Assembly (NCBI GenBank): GCA_024867545.1 | Contig: JANFNE010000013.1 | Span: forward strand, 186,001-250,000 | From: Phytopythium helicoides | Lineage: Eukaryota > Oomycota > Peronosporomycetes > Pythiales > Pythiaceae | DNA: 64,000 bases | Direction of reading: 5' to 3' | Part shown: positions 32,319 through 44,282 of the stretch, piece by piece | How positions within the stretch are numbered: position 1 is the stretch's first letter | Layout of the letters: each line of letters opens with the position of its first letter | Position numbers and translations under genes: made by a program | The notes under the pieces: model-generated | Databases searched by the model: none | Told to the model about the DNA's origin: nothing | The model's input: the letters and a program-made list of their open reading frames with translations, nothing else

Positions 32319-33608
32319 ATGGCCGACGGCTCGGGCTGGGCGGCGTGGGCGCTCAACGCCGCGTACGCGGGCGGCACGCTGGCCGCGGGCGCGCTGCTGC
32401 TGCTCTACATGTTCCAGGAGAAGCTGCTGTACTTCCCCACGATCCCCGGCGCCTCCAAGTTCACGCAGGAGAACCCGCGCGGTGCGTCGGCGCTGGATCG
32501 CGACCCGCTGCGGACTTTCTCACGTGAAGCGTGCGCACAGGCTACCGCAACCCGGGCGAGTACGGCATCGACTACGAGGACCTGGCGGTCACGACCGCCG
32601 ACGGCGTGCGCGTGCACGCGTGGCTCATGAAGCAGGCGCAGCCCGCGACCTGTCCGACGCTCATCTTCTTCCACGGCAACGCGGGCAGTGCGTTGCTGCG
32701 TTGATCTCCTGTCTGGGCAGGAAGGAGGGGCTGACTCGTGGCTTTGGGGGATGACGTGCTGCAGACATCGGATACCGCCTGCCGAACGCCGTGCAGATGC
32801 ACCGCAAGATCGGCGCGAACATCGTGCTCGTCGATTATCGCGGGTTCGGCCACAGCGAAGGAGAGCCGAGTGAGAAGGGTCTCAAGCTTGACGCCGAGGT
32901 GCGCGAATGTGGTGGCTGCGTTGGTCGACTAGAGCTGATGAAGCTATGAATGACGCATACTAGGCCGTTCTTGACGCCATTCACGCCCGCCCCGACCTGG
33001 ACAACACCAAGATCGTGCTGTTTGGACGCTCACTTGGTGGCGCAGTCGCAGTTTACCTCGCGGACAAGGAGCCTTCCAGAGTAATGTCACCGTGCTGCGC
33101 TTTGGGACTGGTTGTGGGTGCTAATGATTTGTACGCGCAGGTGTCCGCTGTCATTCTCGAAAACACGTTCCTAAGCATATCAGCGATGGTGGACGCACTC
33201 ATGCCGGCCCTGTCATACGTGAAGGCGTTGGTTCTACGTATGGACTGGAACAGCGCCGCTGCGATCCAGCGAGTTCGCCAGCCAATTCTTTTGGTCGCAG
33301 GTCTACAGGATGAGCTAGTGCCACACTCGCACATGAAGACACTCCGAGAGCTGGCGACTGCGAGCAAGAAGGTGGTGTGGTATGGCGTCCCCAACGGAAC
33401 ACACAACGATTCGTGGCTTCGTGGAGGGGAGGCATATTTTGCGGAGCTCAAGCGCTTTTTGGGCCTAGTCGGAGGCTCCTCGTCGATGGACGAGTCGTGT
33501 CTTGCGGACGATGGGATCTCGGTTATTGCAGAGGGAACGATCCCATCGATGCTGCAGCAGCCGCTAGTCGGCTCGATCTCGAAGACAGCTAAACCGCATG
33601 ACGAATAA
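32319..33608 (+). CDS. ABHD13/BEM46-like alpha/beta hydrolase
   Basis: Five exons: 32,319-32,481; 32,541-32,687; 32,765-32,898; 32,964-33,080; 33,141-33,608. The N-terminal helix AALLLLYMFQEKLLYFPTIP-like segment anchors the protein. FFHGNAGNIGYRLPNA gives the oxyanion-hole HGNAGN motif, VLVDYRGFGHSEGEPSEKG is the BEM46 signature, GRSLGGAVAV holds the nucleophile Ser, GLQDELVPHSHM the acid Asp and NGTHNDSW the His. The triad is complete. The fourth intron (33,081-33,140) is 60 bases and in frame, so a naive translation reads through it. Length (about 340 residues) is typical of ABHD13. The substrate is unknown for the family; Bem46 proteins lie in the ER or at the cell periphery in fungi. Confidence 0.88.
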
Positions 33609-33890
33609 ACTGTGGCAAGTTATCTCCATCAAGATAAACGTGCCTGTCGCAAATATGTCTTTCTGGTTTGTGGGCGTTGGGTACACTGGCGAGTGGATGC
33701 AATTAGATCTTGCTGCACGCATGAGAGTGGTTTCCAGCGTTTGGGTCTTGGGGCTCTGGACTCAACACAGCACCACGGCACTTGATTTTCTAGAAATGTA
33801 CAGTCTTCAGGCTCTCGCTCACCTTCTTCTTCCTCTCACTTTCAGTTTATTCAGTTTGCGCCACAGGGCAAACCTACCAGACCGGTGGTA

Positions 33891-36034
33891 ATGACTTGGG
33901 TAGAAACACTCAAGCTCTCGAAGGATTCCAGGTGGCATCCATACCACACAGGCTCCTTCAAATGTTTTGATCCACTGCTGGATGGGCTCGCGGGGCGACT
34001 TCAGGGGTGTCTGTTATCCACAGGTGTTCGCACGTCTGCCGGCTTCGATGTCAGCGGTCGCACACTCAATGCATTCGCTGTTACCAATCTCATCTGCAGC
34101 CTGGCAGTGTACGAAAATGAGACGCGCGAGCTTGTCAAGTTGGCACATACTGGTGGTGTCGCGGAGATAATCAAGCAATTTGAGTGGTGTAAGGACTCAG
34201 CTGAGTCAGGCGCAGGGGGCGGTGAAAGATGCACGATAGACCGACAAAATGAGACGGAAGCTTGGCGAGGCGATAATCTGGGTCTCAAGCGGCAGATTCC
34301 GAGTGCACGTCTCGATCGAGTGAAGAAGTACCAGTCAATGCTAGCTGCACGAGAAGCTTTCTATGCCCAGGCGAAGCAAGAAGCTGGGGGAAACGAAGGC
34401 GAATTCTGCTGTTGAGGTCCTGACGCAGCTCAAGTACGGCTATTGCACAAAATTGGAGTCGTTGACTCGCGAGGAAAAAGACGTCATGCTGACTGCCTTT
34501 GATCGTGTAGCTGAAATGTCAGGAACAATAGTTATGGGTATTCCCAGTTGGTTTGCTTCGTCACCGGAGCTCGCACTTGAAGGAGAGGGTGATCCAGTAT
34601 GGCAAGGTGCATTTGTAGGTTCACACCACTCAGGAAGCACTGAGACCGAGGAGTCATTTCTAGGCCAAGTTGTAGTGTGGCAGGGCTTCAATTACCCCCA
34701 GATTCTCAAGTTTTATGCGGCGTGTCATGTCGGCAAGCGGTTCTTCATTCGCGAGGTCACGTCACCTCCATCATTGTACGGAATATCCTGGGAAGACGTT
34801 CGCCAGTACATCTTGGACCTACACTACCTCCGCCAGTGTGGAGCTTCCCACCGTGGACTCTCGTTTGATTCGGCGCGGAAGACTTTGCACGGGAGAATTG
34901 CTCTACTCGGATCTGACATTGTTATGCTCGAGGCTGACATGAAGGATGACTCTCTGGTGATGAATATCCTGCGGATTGCCGAAATTGCCCTCACGTCGAT
35001 CCTTCTCAGGCGCCAACCAAGAGATGCGCACGCTGAGGCGATACAAGCGATGGCTTCACGAGAGCGCCCGGCAGTCGTCACTGATTCCGAGTGGGCAGTA
35101 CTACAAGCAATGGTATCGGTTGATCCAAACGATCAAAACGCAATGCTGGGCATCGTTCACTTCCTCTCGTAGCTTGTGGACACGTCTGAGGCATGTCTGC
35201 CATGTGTGTTCTCAGACCAGCGGCTGTGTGAAGTCGAAATTGAGATGGCTACTCAACTCGGCAGCGTTTTCGAGAAGTTGCGCGAAATCATTGAGAGCAC
35301 GGAAGGAGCCCACGAGTCAAATCGTCGAGTCTTCCAGAGACTAGTCGATTTGTTTGAGCAACTTTATGACCGCGCCTGCAGCTCGCTTCCAAACAAGCTT
35401 GTGAAAGACTTTATAGCAATCGTCACGAGCTTCCGCAACTCCACACAGAGCCCGTGTTCAATGAGCTTTTGCAGTGCGTATTCGTCGATTGGTTCATTTC
35501 GTTCCAATCAAGATCGAGTTTACTCGTATCATCGCGACATTGACCGACTGCTCGCGTTTCTGAGAAGTGGTCTCAGACTCTCCTGTCCACGATTGGGATG
35601 ATGTGAGAGAGCACAAGCAGAATCATCTTTGCCCACTCGAAGGGATCAGCAGCGACAATGAAGAAAACAAAAGTCGCAGCACCGACTTGGACGGGGAAGC
35701 TATGATCGCTCTGTTTGAAGCTACCAAATGTCGAGGAGCATACTCACCTTCCGACTGAAGGGTCTAGAATTGAGATATCAACAAGTGCAGCCTTCGATTG
35801 AGCCATTCTCACTTCCAACATGGTTCATACCTCCGTACGAGGTTGAACTAGGGAGTTTGATCGACAAGGGATCATTCGGCAGCGCGTATCATGGAACGTG
35901 GTTCGACACACCTCAGCGAGGCTCATCATTGCAACAGCAGATAGCAGTTTTGTCAGTGATCGTGTTGATTCGTGGTAGAATTGACGTGTCAAGCTCGACT
36001 AAAAATATTCAATGGCCGCGTGTGTTAAAACGTA
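33891..36034 (+). pseudogene. TKL-type protein kinase, truncated in the glycine-rich loop
   Basis: The ATG at 33,891 opens MTWVETLKLSKDSRWHPYHT. A helical N-terminal regulatory region follows in pieces: 33,891-34,400, then a one-base shift to 34,400-35,172, then frames at 35,176 and 35,567. Next comes LPTWFIPPYEVELGSLIDKG SFGSAYHGTW, the lead-in and Gly-rich ATP loop (G-x-F-G) of oomycete TKL kinases. The kinase domain stops after WFDTPQ; no catalytic Lys, HRD or DFG motif follows. The gypsy repeat starts about 120 bases later at 36,035. No matching remainder was found beyond the element. Either the insertion deleted the rest, or the gene was already truncated. Confidence 0.7.
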
Positions 36035-36683
36035 GAGTGAGGATGGGGGACGTGCATGGCGAGTGGCGAGAGCTGCGGCTGGCTGGAAGGTCGTCGTAAT
36101 CATGTAAGAGGACGCAGACGGTGACGAGAGGGACGCAGGACGGTCGTCAGCTGGGCTGGCACCGCGCGGCTGCGCGAGGGCGACGGGCTCCGTGAGTCTC
36201 CGCTATGCGGATGACTCGCGATGGAAGGTTGACGGCAGTGATGAGCTCTGGCGCCAGCAGGCACAATGGGTGCAAACCCACTGTCCTGCCGGGCTGCCTC
36301 AGCAGGAGAGAGCGCGTGAAGGAAGGGAGTGACCAGTTCCAGATTCGACGAGAAGCGCGGAGGCGGAGCGGCAGGCGCGCTGGGCGGTTGAGGTGGCGCG
36401 AGGTGGCGCAGGGTCGTTACCTTGGACTTGGTGTCCGGGCGGCAACGAGGACGTGGTAGTGGTGCGGTAGTGGGGCCTGAAAGGTCGCGGTCAGCGGGTG
36501 AGGCGTGGAAATCTAAAGCGGAGACAACACAAGGGGAGACGTACCAGGTGACTGGGAACTTCCCGCCGAGGACTCGTTGGTCCCGGCGAAACACGTGAGC
36601 GTAACGGGTGGTGAGCACAACCAGCGGCTTTCGTAGTGGTCGGCGTCGCGTGGCCTTGGCTAGTAGGAGCGGCAAACATCAGT
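36035..36683 (+). repeat. Left 649-base direct repeat (putative 5' LTR)
   Basis: Matches 44,283-44,931 at an offset of 8,248 bases, with differences visible only at CTTTCGTAG/CTTTTGTAG and CAAACATC/CAAGCATC. Possible termini are TG at 36,038 and CA at 36,680-36,681. The gag ATG lies about 105 bases to the right, normal for an LTR plus primer-binding site. No TATA box is visible inside. Confidence 0.75.
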
Positions 36684-36786
36684 TGGTGGTCATACAGAGG
36701 CTCCTCTGTGCTGAACGAGGGCCTCTCCAAGTGAAGACAAGGTACTCGGGCAACGAGACGGAGCTCCAAGGGCAACGACAAACAAT

Positions 36787-38594
36787 ATGGTGAAGTCGCG
36801 GACTCAGTTAGCACGGGTAGCGGCGTCTACGGTGACTACAACTAATGTGGCGACGGGTGGTTCGACTGCATCCAGCGCAGAGGCGCGCGGCACGAGAACA
36901 AGCGGGGCGCGAGGAAGTAGCTGGCCGAGGGCGACTACGCGATTGGCAGCAACGGCGGTGACACCGGGAGGAAGTGGAGGCAGCAGTGAGAGCTCGGACT
37001 CGGACTACTCGCCGAGCAGTAGCGACGGCGAGGATGGCAGCAACACAAGTGATGATGACGGTACTGGTCGGGCACCTGGGTGGATCGCGGCAGCAATCGC
37101 AGCCGGATGGGCCCCGGCGGCGAGCGCTCCAACGACTCCCACGACGGCACCGAGACCAGCGGGTCGAAGAAGCAACATGGTGGCGGCGCGGCGCACTGAT
37201 GGGACTGGAACTGGTACTGAACCGAACGTGAGAGAGCCCATGGCGCTGGTGGCGCAAAAACGTAGGCTTCTGAAGGACATGGAGATGCCGGATTACACTC
37301 CTTCACCTGACATGCCGGTTGAGACTTGGATTGGAGCGATCAAAGGTGTGCTCGAGGAGCTGGAAGAGATCACGAGGGACGGCGGACCGACGTTCCGACC
37401 GCGGCAGCTGTTCAATGCCATTGGAAGCAAGATCAGAACACCGAGCGGGATAAGATGGTTCAACAAATTGCGGGCGACGTTACCGGACGATGAGATGACG
37501 CCGGAGTCCCTCTTCGGCAAACTACGGGAGCGGTTTGGGCGGCCTGACAACGACGTGAGGGTGAGGATCAGGCTGAGCCAGCGACGGTGGCAACCGGGCG
37601 AGCGCTATCACGACTATGCGGGTCAGCTAAGGCGGATCGCGGAAGGCAGCGGCGTGGAGGACGCGGAGATAATGGACTACTTCTTGGAAGGCATTGACGT
37701 GGCCACACGCAACTTCGTCAAGTTACGTGCGCCTCAAACGTTGTCCGACGCGGCGAGGCTGGCTACGGAGTACGGCGTCGAGGAATGGAACGTGGCGCAC
37801 GGTATGCAGCTGCTTGGGCGGTAGTGGCCGACTCCTTCGCACCCTGAGCCCCTGATCGCGGCAGCGGCGAGTGCGGCGCTCGGAATGACTGCGCCGACAC
37901 CGGATGGAACTGGAAATGCGGTTGGCGTGGCGCCAGGTGTGCTTCCCTCTTTGGGCCAGGACCCGGGGATCCGGTGCTCTCAAACCCAAATGGCGTTTAC
38001 AACTACTGGACAGGAAGATACGAGCGGCCTCCAAACCGAGTGTTCCGTGGTGGTCAATGGGTGGCGAACAGTTCAACGAACCCGCCTGTGGCGCCGAGGC
38101 AAGCTTCTCAAGGTGATGTTGGCGCGAGAAATCCAGCTGCACTCAATCGATTGGGAGGAAATATGGAACAAGCTGGTGCGACAGCAGGGGCAGCTGTGGG
38201 AGCGAGGAGACCGCGAGTCTTGGCGACACGAGAATGGACGGACGATGGCGACGATTGGGGACAGAGGCGCGCTCGCGTCCAGCCTCCACAGCAACAACAA
38301 GCGGCGGGGCAACAAGACTGGGTGGCGCGGCTAGATCCGAGGTTCCTGGAGCCCAACGGCAGTGTTCGATGCTATGCGTGTCAAGGTCACGGGCACACGG
38401 CGCGGTTTTGCCCGGATGAAGCGGCACGTATAGCGAATGAGGAGCGGCGACAGCAGAACGGCGGAGAGCAGCGACCAGTATTGCGACCTCCAACGAACAC
38501 GGCGGCACCACGGTCGGCACCAGCGGCAGCGGACGGTGCGGAGCTCTCGTCTCGGCAACGGACACAAACGCCGGGAAACGGAGGACGGCCGTAG
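36787..38594 (+). pseudogene. Gypsy gag polyprotein with CCHC zinc knuckle (frameshifted)
   Basis: The ATG at 36,787 opens MVKSRTQLARVAASTVTTTN. After an acidic, Ser-rich stretch comes the capsid-like region, with FGKLRERFGRPDNDVRVRIR, LSQRRWQPGERYHDYAGQLR and EIMDYFLEGIDVATRNFVKL, typical of retrotransposon gag. A TAG at 37,822-37,824 ends this frame. Gag-like coding resumes in another frame at about 37,974, with a single zinc knuckle CYACQGHGHTARFC (CX2CX4HX4C), ending at 38,594. The break between the two parts is either a frameshift lesion or a lost base. Confidence 0.75.
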
Positions 38595-38710
38595 GAGCGG
38601 GAGGCCTGCGGTCGGCGAGAGGAGATCTCCCAAGTTCAACAGAGCGATGGGCGAGCGCAGGGAGACTGCGAGAGGAGCGAGCGCTAGAACGGTACGGCCC
38701 GGGGGCGGCG

Positions 38711-41700
38711 TTGCAGGCGGAACGTGAGCAGGTCAAGGAGGCGATGACGGCGGCAGGACCGAAGGAGGCGAGGACTGCGCGAGAGGAACGTTTGTGGCGG
38801 TCGGCGGAACACTTGGATCGTGGTGTGGTGCGGGCGGCGGTACCCGTGGGCACCAACACGGCGGACGAGGAGCTCGACAGGATCACGCGACTATACTTGG
38901 AGTTGTCGGGATCTGGGGAAGGCGAGTTAGCAGCTGCGGGGGACTCAAGGTCTGGGGAAGGCGCGCAAGAGGTCGCGACCGGGCATGATCATGGGTCGGC
39001 AGGCGGTGTAAGTGACGAACAAGGCGGCGAGGAAAGAGGACAAGACGAGCGCGCATTGGTTCGCATGGCCCGTGTCGTAGTCGAGGACGCGACCCTCGCT
39101 CGCGCAAATGAGGAGATGGCTCGTCACTTTGGAGGAGAATATGAAGACAAGCAAGTGTTGGACGAGGACGGCGGTCGCGGACGAGTACGGCTCGCCCAAG
39201 CACGCGATGAGTTGCCGACGGCATTGGTGGTTGTAAATGGCGAGACGCGAAAGATCAAGCTCGACACGTGTGCGCGTTATTCGATTGCGGGCATCAAGTG
39301 GCAACGGCTTGGCGAACGGCTCAAGCGGCGGGCTCCTGCGCACGAGATGGAAGGACTTGGCGGCTTGGCGATACCCGTGCTAGGACTATGGCGATTCCGT
39401 ATGAAAGGCCTGGAAGGACAAGAGTTTGTGGTAGACGCATGCGTACTCGATGGCTTCGGCGAGGACTTCCTGCTAGGCGAGGACTTTATGAAGGCGAGGG
39501 GGGCGAAAATTGATTTCGAGACGGAGGAGATGCAATACCGCGAGGGAGACAAGTACATGACGCTGCCGTTCTGCACCTACGACGCGACGAGCGACATTGG
39601 GTATTGCGCAGTGGCACGGACGGCCGACAAGACGAAGACCAACACACAGCTCGTTAGGAACTTGGAGGTATCAGTAATGGCGGCGGACGGGGAGGTCGGG
39701 CTCTTCGTGCCTGCACCGCGGACTCGTAGTGAGATGTTGCTGGCCCCGACACTGGTGAAGGTGGATCGCGGACGGGTTACGGTGCCGGTGATGTTGGTCA
39801 ATGGCAAGCGATTGCGATTACCTGCGAAGGAGGCGCTCGGCGTGTGGTTGTCCGTGGGTGACGAGTGGATTATCGCGGACGAAGACGGTCATTTCGATCC
39901 GGGAAGAGTCGAGGATTGGCTGGCGACTCTTGGCGATGTGGACACGCCGCTCGATAACGAGGAAGAGCTAAAGATCGGGTTTGAGGGCAAGGACAAGGAG
40001 CGGCTACTCAAACTACTGCGTTGTTATCGTGAGGTGTTGCGCGATAAGGGTTCTTGCCCGCCAGCGGCAGCGGTACCCGTTGACCATCACATTGACACTC
40101 AAGGCCACGCGCCTCTGATGCTCAAGAGGAGACGACATCCAGAAACGGAAAATGCAATCATTGAGGCTGAGATCAAGAAGATGAAGGCGGCTGGGGTGAT
40201 AGAAGAAGGGAGTGCAGCATGGGGGTTTCCCGTGTTGGTACGGAAGAAGAGCGGCGAGGCCAGGTTCTGTATCGATTACAGGGCGCTGAACAAGATCACG
40301 AAGCGGGATGTCTATCCACTACCGCGGATCGACGAGACAATCGAGGCTTTGGGCGGCGCGAGGTGGTTTACAACGTTGGATTTAAAATAGGGGTGCTGGC
40401 AAATTGCTGTTGCAGAGGAGGATCGCAACAAGACGGCATTTACGTCAAGAGAAGGGTTATTCCGGTTCGTGAGGATGCCGTTCGGTCTAATGAACGCTCC
40501 CAGCACATTTCAACGCGTCATGGACTGTGTACTACGAGGCTTAACCTGGCGGACGTGTTTGGTATACCTGGATGATTTTATTGTGTTCACGAAGGGGGGC
40601 GCTGCGCGGCACATGGTGGAATTGGCGATGGTGCTAGAGCGACTTGAAACGGCCGGTCTGACTCTGAACGCGAAGAAATGCGAGTTTGGCAGTACCACAA
40701 TCCAGTATCTTGGTCATGAGCTCAGTCCAAACGGCGTACGGCCGATGCCGTCGCTAGTGGAGAAAGTGGAAGAGTTTCCAGTACCGGAGGGTGCGGCGGG
40801 AACGAAGCGATTCGTTCATGTGGCCGGATACTATAGGAGATTCTTCCCGGACTTTGGCAGAAAAATGGCTCCATTGACGCGGCTCTTGCGGAAGAAGGCG
40901 GTGTGGCAGTGGAAAGAGGAACAGCAAGAGGCATTCGAGTGGGTGAAGGGCGTCCTCACAAGTCGTCCGCTACTTATCTATCCTGATTTCTCAAGGCCCT
41001 TCATACTGGAAACGGATGCGAGCGTGGTCGGGCTAGGCGCATGCCTGATGCAAGACCTGGGTGAGGGACTCCAACCGGTGGCCTATGCTAGCAGTGTGAA
41101 CAGTGACGCGGTGGCGAAATACTCTATTACGGAACTCGAGTGTTTGGCGGTGGTTTGGTCGGTAAAGCTCTTCAGGCCTTACCTGTACGGGCGAACGTTC
41201 ACGATCAGGACGGACCATGCGGCGTTAAAATGGCTGATGACTGCAAGCGATTTGGCGGGTCGATTGCATAGATGGGCACTCACTCTGCAATAATACGACT
41301 TTGTGGTGGAATATCGATCTGGGAAACTCAATTTCGTGGCCGATGCGTTGTCTAGAGCACCTGCATTCCCAGTGGTGACGACGCGGCAACGAGAGGCGGC
41401 GGTAGGCTATTCTCTACAACTGACAGACGACGAGATTGAGGCAGAGCAGGCGAAGAGCAGAATGGTGGAAAAGCTGGTCGAGCAACGAGAGTATCGTGGC
41501 ATGAATCATTTGGGCTAGTGGCGATTGATACACCAGCGGGCAGACGGATCGTGTTACCCCCGTCTCTGTGGCCGATAGTTTTCAAGGATTGCTATGACTC
41601 GATTTGGGCTGGTCATCTGAGGTACAAGCATACGTTGGCGAGGGTCAGGAAGCAGTACTGGTGGCCGCGGATGGCCGACACGGTGATTCAGTGGGTTCGA

Positions 41701-43368
41701 GCTTGTCAGGACTGTGGCTCGAGGAAGGTGCGACCAAGGCAGGTCATTCCGCCGCTGAGGAGCATACGAGGAGGCGAAGTTGGCGATAGATGGGCGCTGG
41801 ACATAGCCGGGCCTTTACCTGTGACGGCGAGAGGGAATCGTTACGTGATCGCGGCAGTGGAGTACGTCACGAGATACGCTGTGGCGTTGGCGGCGCCAAG
41901 TCATCCCGCGGAGACGGTGGCAACCTTTCTTATGGAACACGTGGTATTTCGCTTCGGGGTGTTCCGTGGATTGTTGACGGATGGAGCTTCAGAGTTGACG
42001 GGACGGATATTGGATGGGCTATGTCAACTGTTGGAAGCCAAGCAGCTTAACCCAGTTCCCTATCGGCCTCAAATGATGGGACTTGTGGAAAGGTTTCATC
42101 GCACATGGAAGGAGAGTGTCCGTTTGTATGTGAGCGAGAGACAGGATGATTGGGACGAATGGCTTGGGTGTGTTCTGTACGCGTATAATTCTGCGGTACA
42201 CTCCACGACGCATGCGGTGCCCAACGAGTTAATGTTAGGAAGGCGGTTGCGGTCTCCCAACGAGTTACTGCGACGTGAGCGAGTTACCGAAGCAGGTGTG
42301 CTTCAAGATTACCACGCACTATTGGTGGAGTCGATGGAGAAAGCGTTGGTCGCAGCAAGAGAGGCAACAGTGCGAGAACAATTGGCTCAGGCGCATTACT
42401 ACAATCGGCAAGTGAAACATAAACGGACGTTCAGAACCGGTGATTTGGTGTGGCTTTACGAACCGGCACGTGGCCCCAAGTTTCGGCACCGATGGATTGG
42501 ACCACAACAAGTTGAGAGCGAGGCGGGTTACGACAATTTCCTGTTGCGAAGACGTGATATCGAGGGCGGTCATGAGAAGATACTAGCTCATGTTAGCTTT
42601 TTGGTGAGTTACTACGTGCCGGAAGAGCTACTACAGACACAATCGGCCGACATCCGTCAAGAACTGGGCGAGGAAGCGGACGCGCGCAATAGTGGCCAGG
42701 TCGGCGGACGGCGTGACGTATCGGCGGGAGCGGACAACGCGCATCCCGACTGGCGGCGAGGTCCGTCGGGCAGAAGCAGAAGCGAGCCACAGGAACGTGA
42801 TCGGCGGCGAGGAGAGCAAGCGTTCCAGCCAGGAGTAGCGGTCGGCGGCGGTAGTACAGCAGAGGAGGGCGGACAAACAAGCACACACAGCGAGGAGCAA
42901 AATCGGCGTGGTGACGGAGAAATCGAGGGTAATCGCGGGATTGACAGGGCGACAGAACTGCGAGAAGGGCCGGAGCGGCACGATGGAGGTCAGGATGCCG
43001 CCGAGGGAGAAGCAGCGGTTGAGTATGCGTTCACTGCGCATGCAGCCGGGCCGCGGAGGAAGCGACAGTGTGATGAAGCGCTGCAGCTGGAGCTGGGAAA
43101 GGCCTTCCTGCAGAGGCAACTCAAAGCGTCTGTGACGCGCGCACTCTTGACTTCAGTATCGGAGGTTTTCTCTAGGATAAAATATAGCTCCTTAGACCTC
43201 TCTTGGGGAAATACCCCTAGAGAGGTACTCCTGTACCCTCAAAAGGGTACAGGAAAGAGTTGGTGTGGGCCACACCGCTCACCAAAGACGGGCTGGCCTC
43301 CAGACTGGCTTCCCATGGGTTCAGTATCAGGTCTCTATTATCAGACCTGCAAGTATAAAAAAGTATAG
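38711..43368 (+). pseudogene. Gypsy pol: protease, reverse transcriptase, RNase H, integrase
   Basis: Protease motif: KIKLDTCARYSIAG (active-site D-T-C-A instead of the usual D-[ST]-G-A). Reverse transcriptase: FCIDYRALNKITKRDVYPLP, FGLMNAPSTFQRVMD and the catalytic LVYLDDFIVF. RNase H: ILETDASVVGLGACLMQD and FTIRTDHAALKWL. Integrase: the HHCC zinc domain HLRYKHTLARV...CQDCGSRK, then D (WALDIAGPLP), D (LLTDGASELTG) and E (GLVERFHRTWKE), and a GPY/F-like end (RHRWIGPQQVESEAG). In-frame stops interrupt LDLK/GCWQI (TAG 40,388) and LTLQ/YDFVV (TAA 41,291). A frame change occurs at about 41,515 before the integrase. No chromodomain is present; the integrase tail is a long Glu/Arg/Gly-rich extension. 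Confidence 0.85.
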
Positions 43369-43505
43369 GTAGCAGAGACAGTAAGACTGTCAATACAGAC
43401 TTCCGCTTTCTCCCTCAATCGCGCACGCTGGAGAACAAGCTCCCCAAGGAGGAAATCCTTCTTGGGGCTTGAGGAGGTCATCCGCGCGTCAAGTCAAGTA
43501 CAACA
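43190..43505 (+). promoter_or_regulatory. Hairpin-rich segment with TATA-like box and splice-donor-like end (possible LTR)
   Basis: Two adjacent strong stem-loops are readable: 43,197-43,225 (11 of 12 pairs, GGGG/CCCC core) and 43,230-43,253 (10 perfect pairs, loop CAAA). A palindrome GTGTGGGCCACAC follows near 43,265, and a CCCCAAGGAG/CTTCTTGGGG stem near 43,443-43,468. AAGTATAAAAAAGTATA near 43,352 resembles a TATA box. Just beyond the segment, GAACGGTAAGTG is a consensus splice donor, and TTTGTTTGTTCAG near 43,800 an acceptor. The region overlaps the end of the integrase frame. It behaves like an LTR U3-R-U5 or a structured 3' UTR. Confidence 0.45.
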
Positions 43506-44282
43506 CCCGAACGGTAAGTGCTGCGTGCAAGCACGTGCATTTGCTGCTTGGTTTCATATTCTCGGTGTGGTGCTGGACGGTCGCTTGGGTGTAGCGACAC
43601 GTCTGGCATTGCTGCTGACTTCATATTAAGAGGAGGATCAGGGGGGGGTCCAGCAGAGCCCCTCTGGCTAGATAGATCCGCGTTTTGGCTGCGAGGTCCG
43701 GCGGAGCCTCAGCAGCGTCATACCAATCTGCCTTTGTGGTTCCCTAGCCGGAAACAGCTAGTGGAACCACCCCTGTGTGTACTCATATCGTTTGTTTGTT
43801 CAGGAGAAGAGAGAGGAAGCGCCGTCGCCTGTGCCGACCGCCGACTCTTACGCGTGCGTTTAGAGCTCCTGGTCCCCCGGACGGAGCCTACGGGGATCAC
43901 AACGCTCCGGTACTGACCAAGCGAGCCCAAGCCAAGAGCCTCCCCAGGGAGATCAAGACCCAGGCTCACTGCGAGAGGGGTGAGACTACTCCCCCAGCTC
44001 GCCTATCGACCCGTCATGGAGGGCGCCGCATCATCACAACAGCGACGGCAATACCCACCAGTGGATGTCACTCGCGTGAGGAGTGGACAGGTCGTCGAGC
44101 TCCGACGACGGCGGAGACGAAAACGTGCGGGGCGATATGCGTTGGAATTTGAGGTCCAGCCGATCATCTATGACAGGGATAGCAAGGCACGGGCTCAGCG
44201 GCCTAGATGGGTCGGTGTCGGCGAATTCGAGCGACTCTGGCAACGAAGTCGAGTCGTGGGAGACTCGCGTGATGGGGAAGGC
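43506..44282 (+). other. Long non-pol region between integrase end and right repeat
   Basis: About 780 bases. A basic frame from about 44,016 (MEGAASSQQRRQYPPVDVTR, then ELRRRRRRKRAGRYALEFEV) runs through to the repeat and could be the start of a gag-like protein of a second element or a leader ORF. It reaches the repeat border at 44,283. No other motif was recognised. Confidence 0.4.

Noticed and set aside
33641..33891. Forward frame between the ABHD13 stop and the kinase start as a small secreted protein
   Set aside because: It has no signal peptide or RXLR-like motif and overlaps the likely 3' UTR and promoter.
36100..36675. 191-codon reverse frames in both direct repeats (also 44,348-44,923)
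   Set aside because: They are conserved only because the two repeats are nearly identical DNA. The composition is Pro/Arg/Ser-rich with no motif, so an LTR-encoded protein is not supported.
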